A stretch of DNA of 64,000 bases from NCBI RefSeq assembly GCF_040706615.1, contig NZ_JAPDRF010000001.1:186001-250000 (forward strand). Direction: 5' to 3'. The DNA comes from Lentisalinibacter sediminis (GTDB taxonomy: Bacteria; Pseudomonadota; Gammaproteobacteria; Steroidobacterales; Woeseiaceae). A program made the position numbers and the translations under genes. The notes under the pieces were generated by a model that worked only from the letters and a program-made list of their open reading frames with translations, ran no database searches and had not been told where the DNA came from. Positions 1 to 10,259 of the stretch are shown here, piece after piece; the stretch's first letter is position 1; every line of letters begins with the position of its first letter.

Positions 1-1044
1 GTCGAGGGCGCCGCGCGCCAGGCGCGCTATCGTCTGCTGGCGGCAGCGCTGAAGCCCGGGGAGTGCCTGCTGACGGCCCAGCACCGACAGGACCAGCTCG
101 AGACCGTACTGCTGCAGCTCGTGCGGGGTGCCGGCCTGCCCGGCCTGGCCGCCATGCCGGCGGTCATCGCCCCGTTCGGCGACGGCCGGCTGCTGCGCCC
201 CCTGCTGGACCGGGCTCGGGACGAGCTCTGCGACTACCTTCGCGCCCGCGGCATCGACTGGCTGGAGGATCCCGCCAACACCGATCCGCGCTTCGATCGC
301 AGTTTCCTGCGCCGGGAGATCGTGCCCCGGCTGCTCACCCGCTGGCCCGCGGCAGACCGCAATGCGGCGCGCAGTGCACGCCATCTCGCGGAGGGGGCAG
401 GGCTGCTGCGTCAACTGGCCTCCGCGGACCTCGACCGCTGCGATGCCGGCGAGGGACGGCTGGATGCCGGGCGGCTACGGCGGCTGCCGCGTGCGCGGCA
501 GGGCAATGCGCTCAGGCACTGGCTGCGCAGCGACGGCTGCCGCGCCCCGGACGCTCGCCACCTGGATCGTCTGCTGGAGGAGGTGGTGGCCGGTACGGGC
601 GAACAGCCGCGGCTGAGTCTGGGCGACGCTGAGGTCCGCCGTTACCGGGATCGCCTCTATCTGCTTCGCGGTGAGCCGCCCGCGCTGTCGGCCGGGCCGC
701 TCGCGCTCGCTCCCGGCGAGACGCTGGAGCTGCCCGGCGGCCTCGGCCGGCTGGTGCTGCGGCCGGGCGCCCCGATCGGGCTGGATCCCGCGCTCGCCGT
801 GCGCGGCTGCCAGGTACGCTTCCGCAGCGGCGGTGAGAGTCTGGCGCCGGCGGCCGATCGTCCCACGCGGCGGCTGAAGCAGTTGCTGCGGGAGGAGGGC
901 GTCGTGCCGTGGATGCGCGGGCGGCTGCCGCTGGTCTACTGCGGCGAGGAACTGGTGGCCGTGGCCGACCTCTGGATGGCGGCGCAACGGCGCTGCGAAG
1001 GGGGCGTCGCCGTGGTCTGGGAGGGCCATCCGCCGCTGTATTGA
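1..1044 (+). CDS. tilS: tRNA(Ile)-lysidine synthase, 5'-truncated by window edge
   Basis: TilS joins lysine to C34 of the CAU-anticodon isoleucine tRNA so that it reads AUA. The gene is already open at base 1 in frame 1, so roughly the first 110 residues, including the SGGxDS ATP-pyrophosphatase loop, lie off the left edge. The 347 visible residues start in the ATPase core (TAQHRQDQLETVLL at about 25-38, against the family pattern TAHHxDDQAETxLL). They end in the C-terminal tRNA-binding domain (FRSGGE near 274, then RRLKQLLREEGVVPWMR). A GTG at 121 is in frame but is internal. pyrG follows after a structured 190-base gap. Confidence 0.93.
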   Translation, partial: VEGAARQARYRLLAAALKPGECLLTAQHRQDQLETVLLQLVRGAGLPGLAAMPAVIAPFGDGRLLRPLLDRARDELCDYLRARGIDWLEDPANTDPRFDRSFLRREIVPRLLTRWPAADRNAARSARHLAEGAGLLRQLASADLDRCDAGEGRLDAGRLRRLPRARQGNALRHWLRSDGCRAPDARHLDRLLEEVVAGTGEQPRLSLGDAEVRRYRDRLYLLRGEPPALSAGPLALAPGETLELPGGLGRLVLRPGAPIGLDPALAVRGCQVRFRSGGESLAPAADRPTRRLKQLLREEGVVPWMRGRLPLVYCGEELVAVADLWMAAQRRCEGGVAVVWEGHPPLY

Positions 1045-1139
1045 GTGTCGTTGCGGCACTGTCGCGATTGTTTGCCCGGCCGGCTTCTGGTAGCTTTGAG
1101 TACCGTCTTTCAACATCCGTCGGGCTTGAGTTGGGGGTC

Positions 1140-1194
1140 GGAGTAAGCATACGCCCGGGCGCTGTCTGCGGGCGGTAGAACGTGTGCTTACTCC
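1140..1194 (+). promoter_or_regulatory. Long stem-loop in the tilS-pyrG gap
   Basis: The arms GGAGTAAGCATACG (1140-1153) and CGTGTGCTTACTCC (1181-1194) pair over 14 bases, with one G-U wobble. The 27-base loop holds an inner GCCCG/CGGGC stem. No T-tract follows, so it does not look like an ordinary intrinsic terminator. A second palindrome, CCCCGCGGGG, lies at 1219-1228, just before the pyrG start. The position suggests a structured pyrG leader, but no known riboswitch or attenuator family was recognised. Confidence 0.55.
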
Positions 1195-1234
1195 GGCCCC
1201 TTGCTATTGGCCGATATCCCCGCGGGGTTCTTCC

Positions 1235-2877
<1,643 letters not shown>

Positions 2878-2881
<4 letters not shown>

Positions 2882-3726
2882 AGCTCGCCCATTTCGAGGC
2901 GGGGCTGGATCGGCCGCTGTTCCTCATCGCCGGCACCTGCGTCGTGGAGAGCGAGCAGCTCGCCATCGATACCGCGGGCCGGCTGAAGGAGATCACCGAC
3001 GGCCTCGGCATGCCGTTCATCTACAAGTCGTCCTTCGACAAGGCCAACCGGAGTTCGGCGGGCAGCTTCCGCGGGCCGGGCATGGAGGAGGGCCTGCGGG
3101 TGCTGTCCGAAGTGCAGCGCCAGGTCGGCGTGCCGGTGCTCACGGACGTCCACGAGGACACGCCGCTCGACGAGGCGGCGGCGGTGGCGGACGTGCTGCA
3201 GACGCCGGCATTCCTCTGCCGCCAGACCAACTTCATCCTCCGCGTCTCGTCCCAGGGCCGGCCGGTCAATATCAAAAAAGGCCAGTTCCTCTCGCCGTGG
3301 GAGATGGGCAATGTCGTGGACAAGGCACGCTCCACCGGCAACGAGCAGATCCTGGTGTGCGAGCGCGGTTTCACCTTCGGCTACAACAACCTGGTCTCCG
3401 ACATGCGCAGCCTGGCGGTCATGCGCGAGACCGGCTGCCCGGTCGTATTCGATGCCACTCACTCGGTGCAGCTGCCGGGCGGCAAGGGCAGTGCCTCCGG
3501 CGGGCAGCGCGAGTTCGTGCCGGTGCTGGCGCGGGCGGCGGTGGCGGCCGGCGTAGCAGGCGTGTTCATGGAGACCCACCCTGACCCCGAGCGCGCCCTG
3601 TCGGACGGCCCGAATGCCTGGCCGCTGGAGCGGATGGAGGCATTGCTCGAGGTGCTGCAGGCGCTGGACGGGACCGTCAAGAAAAGCGGCTTCGCCGAGG
3701 CCGAATTTGGCCTTCAGGCCGGATAA
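2878..3726 (+). CDS. kdsA: 3-deoxy-D-manno-octulosonate 8-phosphate synthase
   Basis: Condenses phosphoenolpyruvate with arabinose 5-phosphate to Kdo 8-phosphate, the first committed step to the Kdo sugar of lipopolysaccharide. It has 282 residues, the family length. FIAGTCVVES near 15-24, TDVHEDT near 94, KKGQFLSPWEM near 138 and DATHSVQLPGG near 198 are the expected active-site stretches of the class I KDO8P synthase TIM barrel. It starts inside the pyrG stop (ATGA), so it is translationally coupled. Its partner kdsB is 49 kb away in this window. eno follows 24 bases downstream and makes the phosphoenolpyruvate it uses. Confidence 0.97.
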
Positions 3727-3750
3727 AATACAGATAAATCAGGAGACAGC

Positions 3751-5040
3751 ATGGGTCAGATCGCCGATATCCGTGGCCGCGAGATCATCGATTCGCGCGG
3801 CAATCCCACGGTCGAAGCCGACGTAATCCTGCAGAACGGAGTCATCGGCCGTGCTGCCGTGCCCTCCGGCGCCTCCACCGGGGCCCACGAGGCGGTGGAA
3901 CTGCGCGATGGGAATCCGGACCGCTATGGCGGCAAGGGCGTGCGCAAGGCGGTGGGCAACGTGAACGGCGCTATCCGCGACACGCTCGTCAGCATGGACG
4001 TCCACGACCAGACCACCATCGACCGGCGCCTCATCGAACTCGACGGCACGGAAAACAAGTCCCGGCTCGGCGCCAATGCCATCCTCGCCGTCTCGCTGGC
4101 TTGCGCCCACGCGGCGTCCCGGTCCTCCGGCGTGCCGCTGTACCGGCTGATGGGCGAGGAGTCGGTGATGCCCGTGCCCATGATGAACATCATCAACGGC
4201 GGTGCGCACGCGGACAACAACGTGGACATCCAGGAATTCATGATCCTGCCGGTCGGCGCGCCGCGCTTCTCGGAGGCGGTGCGCGCGGGTGCAGAGATAT
4301 TCCATGCGCTGCGCAAGGTGCTGCACGGCCGCGGCCTGAATACGGCGGTGGGCGACGAGGGTGGCTTCGCGCCCGATCTGCCTTCCAACCGGGCGGCGCT
4401 GGACACGATCGCCGAGGCGGTGGAGAAGGCGGGCTTCCGCCTGGGCGAAGACATCATGCTCGGGTTGGACGTTGCGAGTTCCGAGTTCTACCGCGACGGC
4501 GTATACCGGCTGGAATCCGAGGACCGGGAGTTCGACGACGCAGGGTTCGTCGACTACCTGGCCGGCCTGGTGGACGCCTATCCCATCATCACCGTCGAGG
4601 ACGGTATGGCCGAGGACGACTGGGACGGCTGGAAGCTGCTGACCGAACGCCTGGGCGGCCGCATCCAGCTGGTCGGCGACGACCTGTTCGTGACCAACAC
4701 CCGCATCCTGTCCCGCGGCATCGAGAACGGCATCGCCAACTCCATCCTCATCAAGCCGAACCAGATCGGGACTCTCACCGAGACGCTGTCCGCCATCGAC
4801 ATGGCGGTGGAGGCGGGCTACAGCGCCGTCGTGTCGCACCGTTCCGGCGAGACGGAGGACTCCACCATCGCGGATATCGCGGTCGGCACCCGTGCCTCGC
4901 AGATCAAGACCGGCTCGATGTCGCGTTCGGACCGTGTCGCGAAGTACAATCAGCTACTGCGGATCGAGGAGGCCCTGAATCACCACGCGAGCTATGCGGG
5001 TCGCGGGGCCTTCCCGCTTTCGGAGGCTGAAGAAGGCTGA
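3751..5040 (+). CDS. eno: Enolase (phosphopyruvate hydratase)
   Basis: Interconverts 2-phosphoglycerate and phosphoenolpyruvate in glycolysis and, in enterics, also sits in the RNA degradosome. The 429 residues match the family. Visible motifs: SGASTGAHEAVELRDG (about 39-54), GDEGGFAPDL near 206 (catalytic Glu), VEDGMAEDDW and GDDLFVTN (Mg ligands), ILIKPNQIGT (catalytic Lys) and the SHRSGETED signature. It starts with ATG behind CAGGAGACAGC. The last codons and the stop lie in a 10-bp tandem duplication (5024-5043). ftsB starts 8 bases after the stop, as in many gammaproteobacteria. Confidence 0.98.
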   Translation: MGQIADIRGREIIDSRGNPTVEADVILQNGVIGRAAVPSGASTGAHEAVELRDGNPDRYGGKGVRKAVGNVNGAIRDTLVSMDVHDQTTIDRRLIELDGTENKSRLGANAILAVSLACAHAASRSSGVPLYRLMGEESVMPVPMMNIINGGAHADNNVDIQEFMILPVGAPRFSEAVRAGAEIFHALRKVLHGRGLNTAVGDEGGFAPDLPSNRAALDTIAEAVEKAGFRLGEDIMLGLDVASSEFYRDGVYRLESEDREFDDAGFVDYLAGLVDAYPIITVEDGMAEDDWDGWKLLTERLGGRIQLVGDDLFVTNTRILSRGIENGIANSILIKPNQIGTLTETLSAIDMAVEAGYSAVVSHRSGETEDSTIADIAVGTRASQIKTGSMSRSDRVAKYNQLLRIEEALNHHASYAGRGAFPLSEAEEG

Positions 5041-5043
5041 AGA
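5024..5043 (+). repeat. 10-bp tandem duplication across the eno stop
   Basis: AGGCTGAAGA occurs twice in direct tandem. In the first copy the frame reads through (EAEE); in the second the same bases give the TGA stop of eno at 5038-5040. Confidence 0.8.
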
Positions 5044-5048
5044 CTGAC

Positions 5049-5324
5049 GTGCGCTGGTTCCTCGCCCTGCTGCTGTTCCTGTTCCTGGGTCTCCAGGCGG
5101 ACCTGTGGCTGTCCGAGGATGGTTACCGCAAGACCCGCGAGCTGCGCAGCGCGGTGGCCGAGGCACGCGAGGAGAACGAGGCCCTGGCGGCGCGCAACGC
5201 GGCGCTGGAAGCCGAAGTGCAGAACCTGAAGACGGGATCCGAGGCGGCCGAGGAGCGTGCCCGCAGTGATCTCGGCCTGATCGGCCCGCGCGAGACCTTC
5301 TACCAGGTTGTCCCGGCCGACTGA
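5049..5324 (+). CDS. ftsB: Cell division protein FtsB
   Basis: Small bitopic membrane protein that bridges FtsL and FtsQ in the divisome. The 91 residues comprise a short cytoplasmic N-terminus, one membrane segment (about 3-20, WFLALLLFLFLGLQADLWL) and a periplasmic coiled coil (about 28-65), then the family tail RSDLGLIGPRETFYQV. It starts with GTG at 5049. It follows eno as expected, but the ispD and ispF genes that usually sit between ftsB and truD are absent: truD starts 5 bases after this stop. Confidence 0.93.
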   Translation: MRWFLALLLFLFLGLQADLWLSEDGYRKTRELRSAVAEAREENEALAARNAALEAEVQNLKTGSEAAEERARSDLGLIGPRETFYQVVPAD

Positions 5325-5329
5325 GCACC

Positions 5330-6346
5330 GTGGACATCCCCGACTGGCCCCGGGCGGGCGGCTCCGCTGCCGGCGCGGCCCGGCTGAAATCCTCGGCCGA
5401 GGATTTCATCGTGGAGGAGGAGCTCGGCTTCGAGCCGTCCGGCGACGGGCCGCATCACTATCTGTTCGTCGAGAAGACCGGCTGTAACACGCAGTGGGTG
5501 GCGTCCCGGCTGGCGCAGCATGCCGGCGTGCGCGCGCGGGATGTGGGCTATGCGGGATTGAAGGACCGGCACGCCCGCACCCGGCAGTGGTTCAGCGTGC
5601 CGCTGCGCGACGCGTCGCCCACCGACTGGGAGGATTTCGCGGCCGAGGGAGTGCGGCTCCTGTCCGTGACGCGCAATCGCCGCAAGCTGCGCCGCGGGGC
5701 GCTGTCGGGCAACCGCTTCCGGTTGCGGCTGCGCGATGTGCGGGCCGACCGGGCGATCCTCGAGTCGGGCCTCGAGCGGGTCGCCGTCGACGGCGCGCCG
5801 AATTATTTCGGCCGCCAGCGCTTCGGCCGCGACGGCGGCAACCTGGATCTGGCACGGCGGCTGTTCGACGGCGAACGGCTCGGCCGCCGCGAACGCGAGT
5901 TCGCCCTGTCCGCGGCCCGCGCCTGGCTCTTCAACCAGGTGCTGGCGCGGCGGGTCGGGGACGGCAGCTGGGACCGCGCACTGGACGGCGAGGTGCTGAT
6001 CCTCGACGGCCGGGGCAGCGTGTTCCACGCGGAGGCCACCGACGAGTCCCTGGCCGCCCGGGTCTCGACGGGCGGGGTGCACCCCACGGGTCCGCTGTGG
6101 GGCCGGGACGGGCCGCGGCCGGCGGCAGCGGCGGCGGCCGTGGAACAGGCGGTGGCCGCGGAGTGGGAATGGCTGGTTGCGGGTCTGGAGGCGGCGGGCC
6201 TGGAAATGTCCCGGCGGAGCCTGCGCCTCGTGCCACGGGCGCTCGACTGGTCCTGGGAGGACGAGGAGTGCCTGCTGCTGCGTTTCTCGCTGCCCGCCGG
6301 GGAGTATGCAACCACGCTTGTCCGCGAGCTGCTGCGGACCGGCTGA
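5330..6346 (+). CDS. truD: tRNA pseudouridine(13) synthase TruD
   Basis: Converts U13 of tRNA-Glu to pseudouridine. It has 338 residues and a GTG start. The family catalytic motif is present as GYAGLKDRHARTRQW, with the catalytic Asp at residue 79. Other conserved stretches are KSSAEDFIVEEE (20-31), GNRFRLRLRD and GAPNYFGRQRFGRDGGN, followed by the TRUD insertion domain. It is convergent with the Smr-domain gene, whose stop is only 4 bases away, so no separate terminator is visible. Confidence 0.95.
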   Translation: MDIPDWPRAGGSAAGAARLKSSAEDFIVEEELGFEPSGDGPHHYLFVEKTGCNTQWVASRLAQHAGVRARDVGYAGLKDRHARTRQWFSVPLRDASPTDWEDFAAEGVRLLSVTRNRRKLRRGALSGNRFRLRLRDVRADRAILESGLERVAVDGAPNYFGRQRFGRDGGNLDLARRLFDGERLGRREREFALSAARAWLFNQVLARRVGDGSWDRALDGEVLILDGRGSVFHAEATDESLAARVSTGGVHPTGPLWGRDGPRPAAAAAAVEQAVAAEWEWLVAGLEAAGLEMSRRSLRLVPRALDWSWEDEECLLLRFSLPAGEYATTLVRELLRTG

Positions 6347-6350
6347 GGCG

Positions 6351-6911
6351 TCAGAGCGGCTTCAGCAGGACGTAGACCGCCCCGGTGCCGCCGTGGGCCG
6401 GTTTCGCCGAGGCGAACGCGAGCACACCGTCCCATTGCCGCAGCCAGCCGTCGACACGCTGCTTCAGTACCGGGCCGCGATGTCCCGAGCGCTTGCCCTT
6501 GCCGTGGATCACGCGGACGCAGCGGTGACCGCGGGAGCGGCTCTCGACGAGGAACTCGTTCAGCGCCTGTTTGGCCTCGTTCACGGTCAGGCCGTGCAGG
6601 TCGGTCTCGGCCTCGATGCGGTAGCCCCCGCGGACCAGTTTCTGCATGGCCCGGGAGCTGAGGCCGGGTCGATGGAAGCGCAGCTGGTCGCCGCTGAGGC
6701 GCTCCTGGTCGGCCACGCTGTGGCTGAGACTCTCGGCCAGTACCGCGGCCTCGTCGGCGCGGCGGAAGCGCGCCTCGGGCGCCGGCGGGCGGCGGCGCGC
6801 CTCGATGCGGTCCAGGCGGATGCGCCTCGCGTCGCCCACGCTGGTGCGAAAGAGTTCGATGTCTTCGTCGCTCAACCCGGCGCCGTCGCCGCCCTGCCTG
6901 TCGTCCGTCAT
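6351..6911 (-). CDS. Smr-domain protein (SmrA/SmrB type)
   Basis: A 186-residue protein with a C-terminal Smr domain (about 95-186) marked by TDLHGLTVNEAK and VIHGKGKRSGHRGPVLK. These are the two signature loops of the family, some members of which are endonucleases that act on mRNA at collided ribosomes. The N-terminal 90 residues are charged and probably disordered. The ATG at 6911 is chosen because GGGAGG precedes it at good spacing; the frame stays open for 55 codons upstream, but those residues are non-conserved. Whether it is SmrA or SmrB cannot be told here. Transcribed away from surE. Confidence 0.88.
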   Translation of the reverse strand: MTDDRQGGDGAGLSDEDIELFRTSVGDARRIRLDRIEARRRPPAPEARFRRADEAAVLAESLSHSVADQERLSGDQLRFHRPGLSSRAMQKLVRGGYRIEAETDLHGLTVNEAKQALNEFLVESRSRGHRCVRVIHGKGKRSGHRGPVLKQRVDGWLRQWDGVLAFASAKPAHGGTGAVYVLLKPL

Positions 6912-7043
6912 CGACCGCCTCCCTGCCGTGGTGCGCGAAGCCGCCCGGGCATCCGCGCACGACCTCGTTCGCCCTAGGTACCGGTGCGAACATTGAGTAT
7001 AGTTAGCGCCGTCCATCAGCACCAACGACAGGCTCACACCGGT

Positions 7044-7790
7044 TTGCGAATTCTTGTCAGTAACGACGACGGGCACCTGGCCGAGGGCGTTCGGGTGCTC
7101 GCCGACGCACTAGAGTCGTTGGGCGAGATCACCGTGATGGCGCCGGACCGCAACCGCAGCGGCGCCAGCAACTCCCTGACCCTGGAGTCCCCGCTGCGCG
7201 TCATCGCCACCGGCGAGCGCCGCTATTGCGTGAACGGCACGCCGTCCGACTGCGTCCATCTCGGCGTCTCCGGATTCCTGCCGGAGGAGCCCGACATGGT
7301 CGTGTCCGGTATCAACGAGGGCGCCAACCTCGGAGACGACGTCATCTATTCCGGCACCGTCGCGGCGGCAATGGAAGGCCGTTTTCTCGGTCTGCCCGCC
7401 ATCGCCGTCTCGCTGGTCGGCAACAATCCCGAGCATTACCCGACCGCCGCGCGGGTGGTCGTGTCGCTGCTCGAGCGGATGCAGCGTCATCCGCTGCCCT
7501 CGGACACGATCCTGAACGTGAACGTGCCAGACCGGCCGTGGGAGGAGCTGGAGGGTATCGAGATCGCCCGGCTGGGCTTCCGTCATCGCTCCGAGCCGGT
7601 GATGCGGGACCACGACCCGAAGGACAAGCCCATTTACTGGATCGGTCCGGCCGGCGGCGGTCAGGATGCGGGCCCCGGCACCGACTTCAATGCCATAGCC
7701 CGGGGACGTGTGGCCGTGACCCCCCTGAAAGTGGACCTGACCCGCCACGAGGTGCTGGACGACATGCGCACCTGGCTCGCCGATGATTGA
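7044..7790 (+). CDS. surE: 5'/3'-nucleotidase SurE
   Basis: Metal-dependent nucleoside monophosphatase, often encoded with pcm and linked to stationary-phase survival. With the TTG start at 7044 the protein is 248 residues and begins MRILVSNDDG, the canonical N-terminus (metal-binding Asp at 8 and 9). NRSGASNSLTL and SGINEGANLGDDVIYSGTVAAAMEG are the other metal and phosphate-site signatures. A GTG at 6984 is also in frame but would add 20 non-conserved residues. It overlaps pcm by 8 bases. Confidence 0.93.
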   Translation: MRILVSNDDGHLAEGVRVLADALESLGEITVMAPDRNRSGASNSLTLESPLRVIATGERRYCVNGTPSDCVHLGVSGFLPEEPDMVVSGINEGANLGDDVIYSGTVAAAMEGRFLGLPAIAVSLVGNNPEHYPTAARVVVSLLERMQRHPLPSDTILNVNVPDRPWEELEGIEIARLGFRHRSEPVMRDHDPKDKPIYWIGPAGGGQDAGPGTDFNAIARGRVAVTPLKVDLTRHEVLDDMRTWLADD

Positions 7791-8451
7791 CGGCACCGCG
7801 CACCGGGGCATCGGCATGACGTCGGCGCGCACGCGCAACCGGCTGGTCGAGCGGTTGCGGGCCGGCGGCATCCGCGACGAGCGCGTGCTCGAGCGCATCC
7901 TCGCCGTGCCGCGGCACATCTTCGTCGACGAGGCGCTGGCGAGCCGGGCCTACGAGGATACGGCGCTGCCGATCGGCCACGGCCAGACCATCAGCCAGCC
8001 GTTCATCGTGGCGCGTATGACCGAGGCGCTGCTGAAGGGGCTGCCGGGCGGGCGCATCCTGGAGATCGGCACCGGCTGCGGTTACCAGACGGCAGTGCTC
8101 GCGCCCCTGGTCGACGAGATCCACACGATCGAACGCCTGATGCCGCTCATGACCCGGGCCCGGCAGCGTATCCACGAACTGGGTATCGGCAACGTGCGCT
8201 TTCGCCGCGGCGACGGCTGGGAGGGCTGGCCGAAGTACGGGCCCTACGACGGCATCCTGGTGGCGGCGGCGCCGGAGCGGGTGCCCGAGGCGCTGCTCGC
8301 CCAGCTCGCACCGGGCGGCCGGCTGGTGCTGCCGGTGGGCTCGGCCCGGCGCCAGGAGCTGATGGCCATCGTGCACCGCCACGACCGCTACGAACAGGTC
8401 TCGCTCGGCCCGGTCAGCTTCGTGCCACTGGTGGCGGGAGCCTCGGCGTGA
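7783..8451 (+). CDS. pcm: Protein-L-isoaspartate O-methyltransferase
   Basis: Methylates damaged isoaspartyl residues so that proteins can revert to normal aspartate. It has 222 residues. PIGHGQTISQPFIVARMTE is the family substrate motif, and EIGTGCGYQTAVLAPL (about 87-102) is the SAM-binding motif I, followed by IERL. It overlaps surE upstream by 8 bases and the membrane gene downstream by 4 (GTGA). The order surE-pcm-(membrane gene)-nlpD is the usual protein-repair cluster. Confidence 0.96.
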   Translation: MIDGTAHRGIGMTSARTRNRLVERLRAGGIRDERVLERILAVPRHIFVDEALASRAYEDTALPIGHGQTISQPFIVARMTEALLKGLPGGRILEIGTGCGYQTAVLAPLVDEIHTIERLMPLMTRARQRIHELGIGNVRFRRGDGWEGWPKYGPYDGILVAAAPERVPEALLAQLAPGGRLVLPVGSARRQELMAIVHRHDRYEQVSLGPVSFVPLVAGASA

Positions 8452-9029
8452 GGATATTCGGCGGTCTGTACGACCGGGTCCTGTCCTGGTCAGCCCATCC
8501 CCACGCCCGCTGGTATCTGGGCGGACTCAGCTTCGCCGAGTCCTCGTTCTTCCCGATTCCCCCTGACGTGATGCTGGCGCCGATGTGCCTGGCGCGGCCG
8601 GACCGGGCGCTGTCGCTGGCGACGCTGACCACGCTGACCTCGGTGGCGGGCGGCATCGCGGGCTACGCCATCGGCTATTTCGCGCTGGAGGCCATCGAGC
8701 CGCTGCTGAAGAACGTGGGCTACTGGGACGCCTACCTCGAAGGCCGCGACTGGTTCGCCGAGTGGGGCGTGCTGGCGGTGCTGATCGCGGGTTTCTCGCC
8801 GATCCCGTACAAGATCTTCACCATCTCCGCCGGCGCGGCCGCCATGGCCTTCCCGGGTTTCGTGATCGCCTCGTTCTTCGGCCGGGGCGCCCGCTTCTTC
8901 CTGGTGGCCGGGCTGATCGCCCTCGGCGGCCAGCGATTCGCCGACGGGCTGCGCCGTCGCATCGATCTGCTCGGCTGGCTGTTCGTCGCGCTCTGTCTCA
9001 TCGTGGTGGCCATCGTCGCGGTCAGGTGA
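8448..9029 (+). CDS. YqaA/DedA-family inner membrane protein
   Basis: A 193-residue membrane protein of the YqaA branch of the DedA/VTT (SNARE-associated) family. Hydrophobic stretches lie at about 40-80, 99-120, 126-160 and 172-192. SFFPIPPDVML and GFSPIPYKIFTISAGAA are the paired re-entrant proline loops typical of the family, some of which flip phospholipids. It is encoded in the repair cluster between pcm and nlpD, with start-stop overlaps on both sides (GTGA and TGATG). The substrate is unknown. Confidence 0.85.
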   Translation: MRIFGGLYDRVLSWSAHPHARWYLGGLSFAESSFFPIPPDVMLAPMCLARPDRALSLATLTTLTSVAGGIAGYAIGYFALEAIEPLLKNVGYWDAYLEGRDWFAEWGVLAVLIAGFSPIPYKIFTISAGAAAMAFPGFVIASFFGRGARFFLVAGLIALGGQRFADGLRRRIDLLGWLFVALCLIVVAIVAVR

Positions 9030-9733
9030 TGGGAGGGCTGACGCGAGCGCTGGCGCTCTGCCTGGCCGCCGCCCTGCTTGCGGCCTGCGGCGGCCGGGCG
9101 CTCAACTGGGAAGCCGACGTCCCCGCCGCCCATATCGTGCGCAGCGGCGACACCCTGTATTCCATCGCCTGGCGCTACGGACTGCAGGTACGCGACGTCG
9201 CCCGCTGGAACGGCCTCGGCGACGGTTCGCTGATCCATCCGGGCCAGCGCATCGTCCTGCGCCCGACGGCGGCAGGGACCTCGCGTTCCGCCGGAGCGGC
9301 GCCCGACGGCACTCGCAGCGGCCATGGCAGTCCCCGGCCCGTGCTGCCGGACCTGCCGTCGCCGGCCTGGCGCTGGCCCACCGACGGCGCGATCACGGCC
9401 GGCTTCGGTGAGGAAAACGCCGCGCTTACCGGGGTGCTGATCGAGGGGCGCATGGGGCAGGAGGTGCGCGCCGCCGCCGACGGCGAGGTGGTGTATGCGG
9501 GTAGCGGCCTGATCGGCTATGGGAATCTGGTCATCATCAAGCACAACGCCACGTACCTGAGCGCCTACGGCCATAATCGGGCGCTGCACGTGGCAGAGGG
9601 CGAGACGGTGAAGCAGGGCGAGCGCATCGCCGAGATGGGCGAGGGCCCGGGCCGCAAACCCCGGTTGCACTTCGAGATACGCCGCAATGGCGAACCGGTG
9701 GACCCCCGGCCGTTCCTGCCGCGGGGACGATAG
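9029..9733 (+). CDS. nlpD: LysM/M23 lipoprotein, NlpD-type amidase activator
   Basis: Outer-membrane lipoprotein predicted to activate a septal amidase. The 234 residues run: signal peptide with lipobox LLAAC (Cys about 21), LysM domain (about 38-82, HIVRSGDTLYSIAWRYG), proline/alanine linker, and M23 domain (about 120-232). The M23 part keeps the final LHFEIR but carries NLVIIKHNATYLSAYGHN, as in NlpD, where metal-binding residues are lost and the domain is non-catalytic. The ATG at 9029 is chosen because it gives a clean lipoprotein signal. rpoS, which usually follows nlpD, is not there; a convergent gene follows. Confidence 0.9.
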   Translation: MGGLTRALALCLAAALLAACGGRALNWEADVPAAHIVRSGDTLYSIAWRYGLQVRDVARWNGLGDGSLIHPGQRIVLRPTAAGTSRSAGAAPDGTRSGHGSPRPVLPDLPSPAWRWPTDGAITAGFGEENAALTGVLIEGRMGQEVRAAADGEVVYAGSGLIGYGNLVIIKHNATYLSAYGHNRALHVAEGETVKQGERIAEMGEGPGRKPRLHFEIRRNGEPVDPRPFLPRGR

Positions 9734-9743
9734 GCGGCTGCGG

Positions 9744-10109
9744 CTATTCCACGATCAGCGCCGCCACCACCCGTCGCTCCTCGGCGGTCAGGATATTGAA
9801 GGTGCGGCAGGCGGCCCGGGTGTCCATGACTTCGAGGCCGATACCCTGCCTGGCCAGACCGCGGGTGAGCGCGGCGTCGGGGAAACGCAGGCTGCGCCCG
9901 GAGCCGAGCAGCAGGATCTCCGGCGCCAGGTCGACCGCAGGCTCGAGGGTGGTGGCGTCGAGCGTCTCCACGTCCGCACAATCCCAGTCCCGCACTTCCT
10001 CCGGCAGCAGCAGCACGCTCGATCGGTACAGCGTGCCGCTGATGGTGATGCCGGCCTCGGAGCAGGCCGTGATGCTGAGTCCCGCGGGTTTGTCCAGAGT
10101 GAATTTCAT
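9744..10109 (-). CDS. Mth938-like domain (DUF498/Xcc1710) protein
   Basis: A 121-residue single-domain protein of the Mth938-like/DUF498 fold, related to the respiratory assembly factor NDUFAF3. The family core is visible in ILLLGSGRSLRFP (about 65-77), the GIGLEVMDTRAACRTFNIL stretch (about 88-106) and the terminal EERRVVAALIVE. Its biochemical role in bacteria is not settled. It is convergent with nlpD (10 bases apart) and divergent from the RpfE-like gene, with a 150-base shared control region. Confidence 0.85.
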   Translation of the reverse strand: MKFTLDKPAGLSITACSEAGITISGTLYRSSVLLLPEEVRDWDCADVETLDATTLEPAVDLAPEILLLGSGRSLRFPDAALTRGLARQGIGLEVMDTRAACRTFNILTAEERRVVAALIVE

Positions 10110-10259
10110 GGTCTCAATTTTCCGGGGTCAGTTTCATGGCGTATCATGCGGGCCCGGATGCGGGCGACGGCACAAGCGACGATCCAGGCCCCGACCTTAG
10201 GGATTCCGCGGGTCGTGTCAATGCCGCACGGCCCGCCCTCAGATCACCCGACACGCTCG

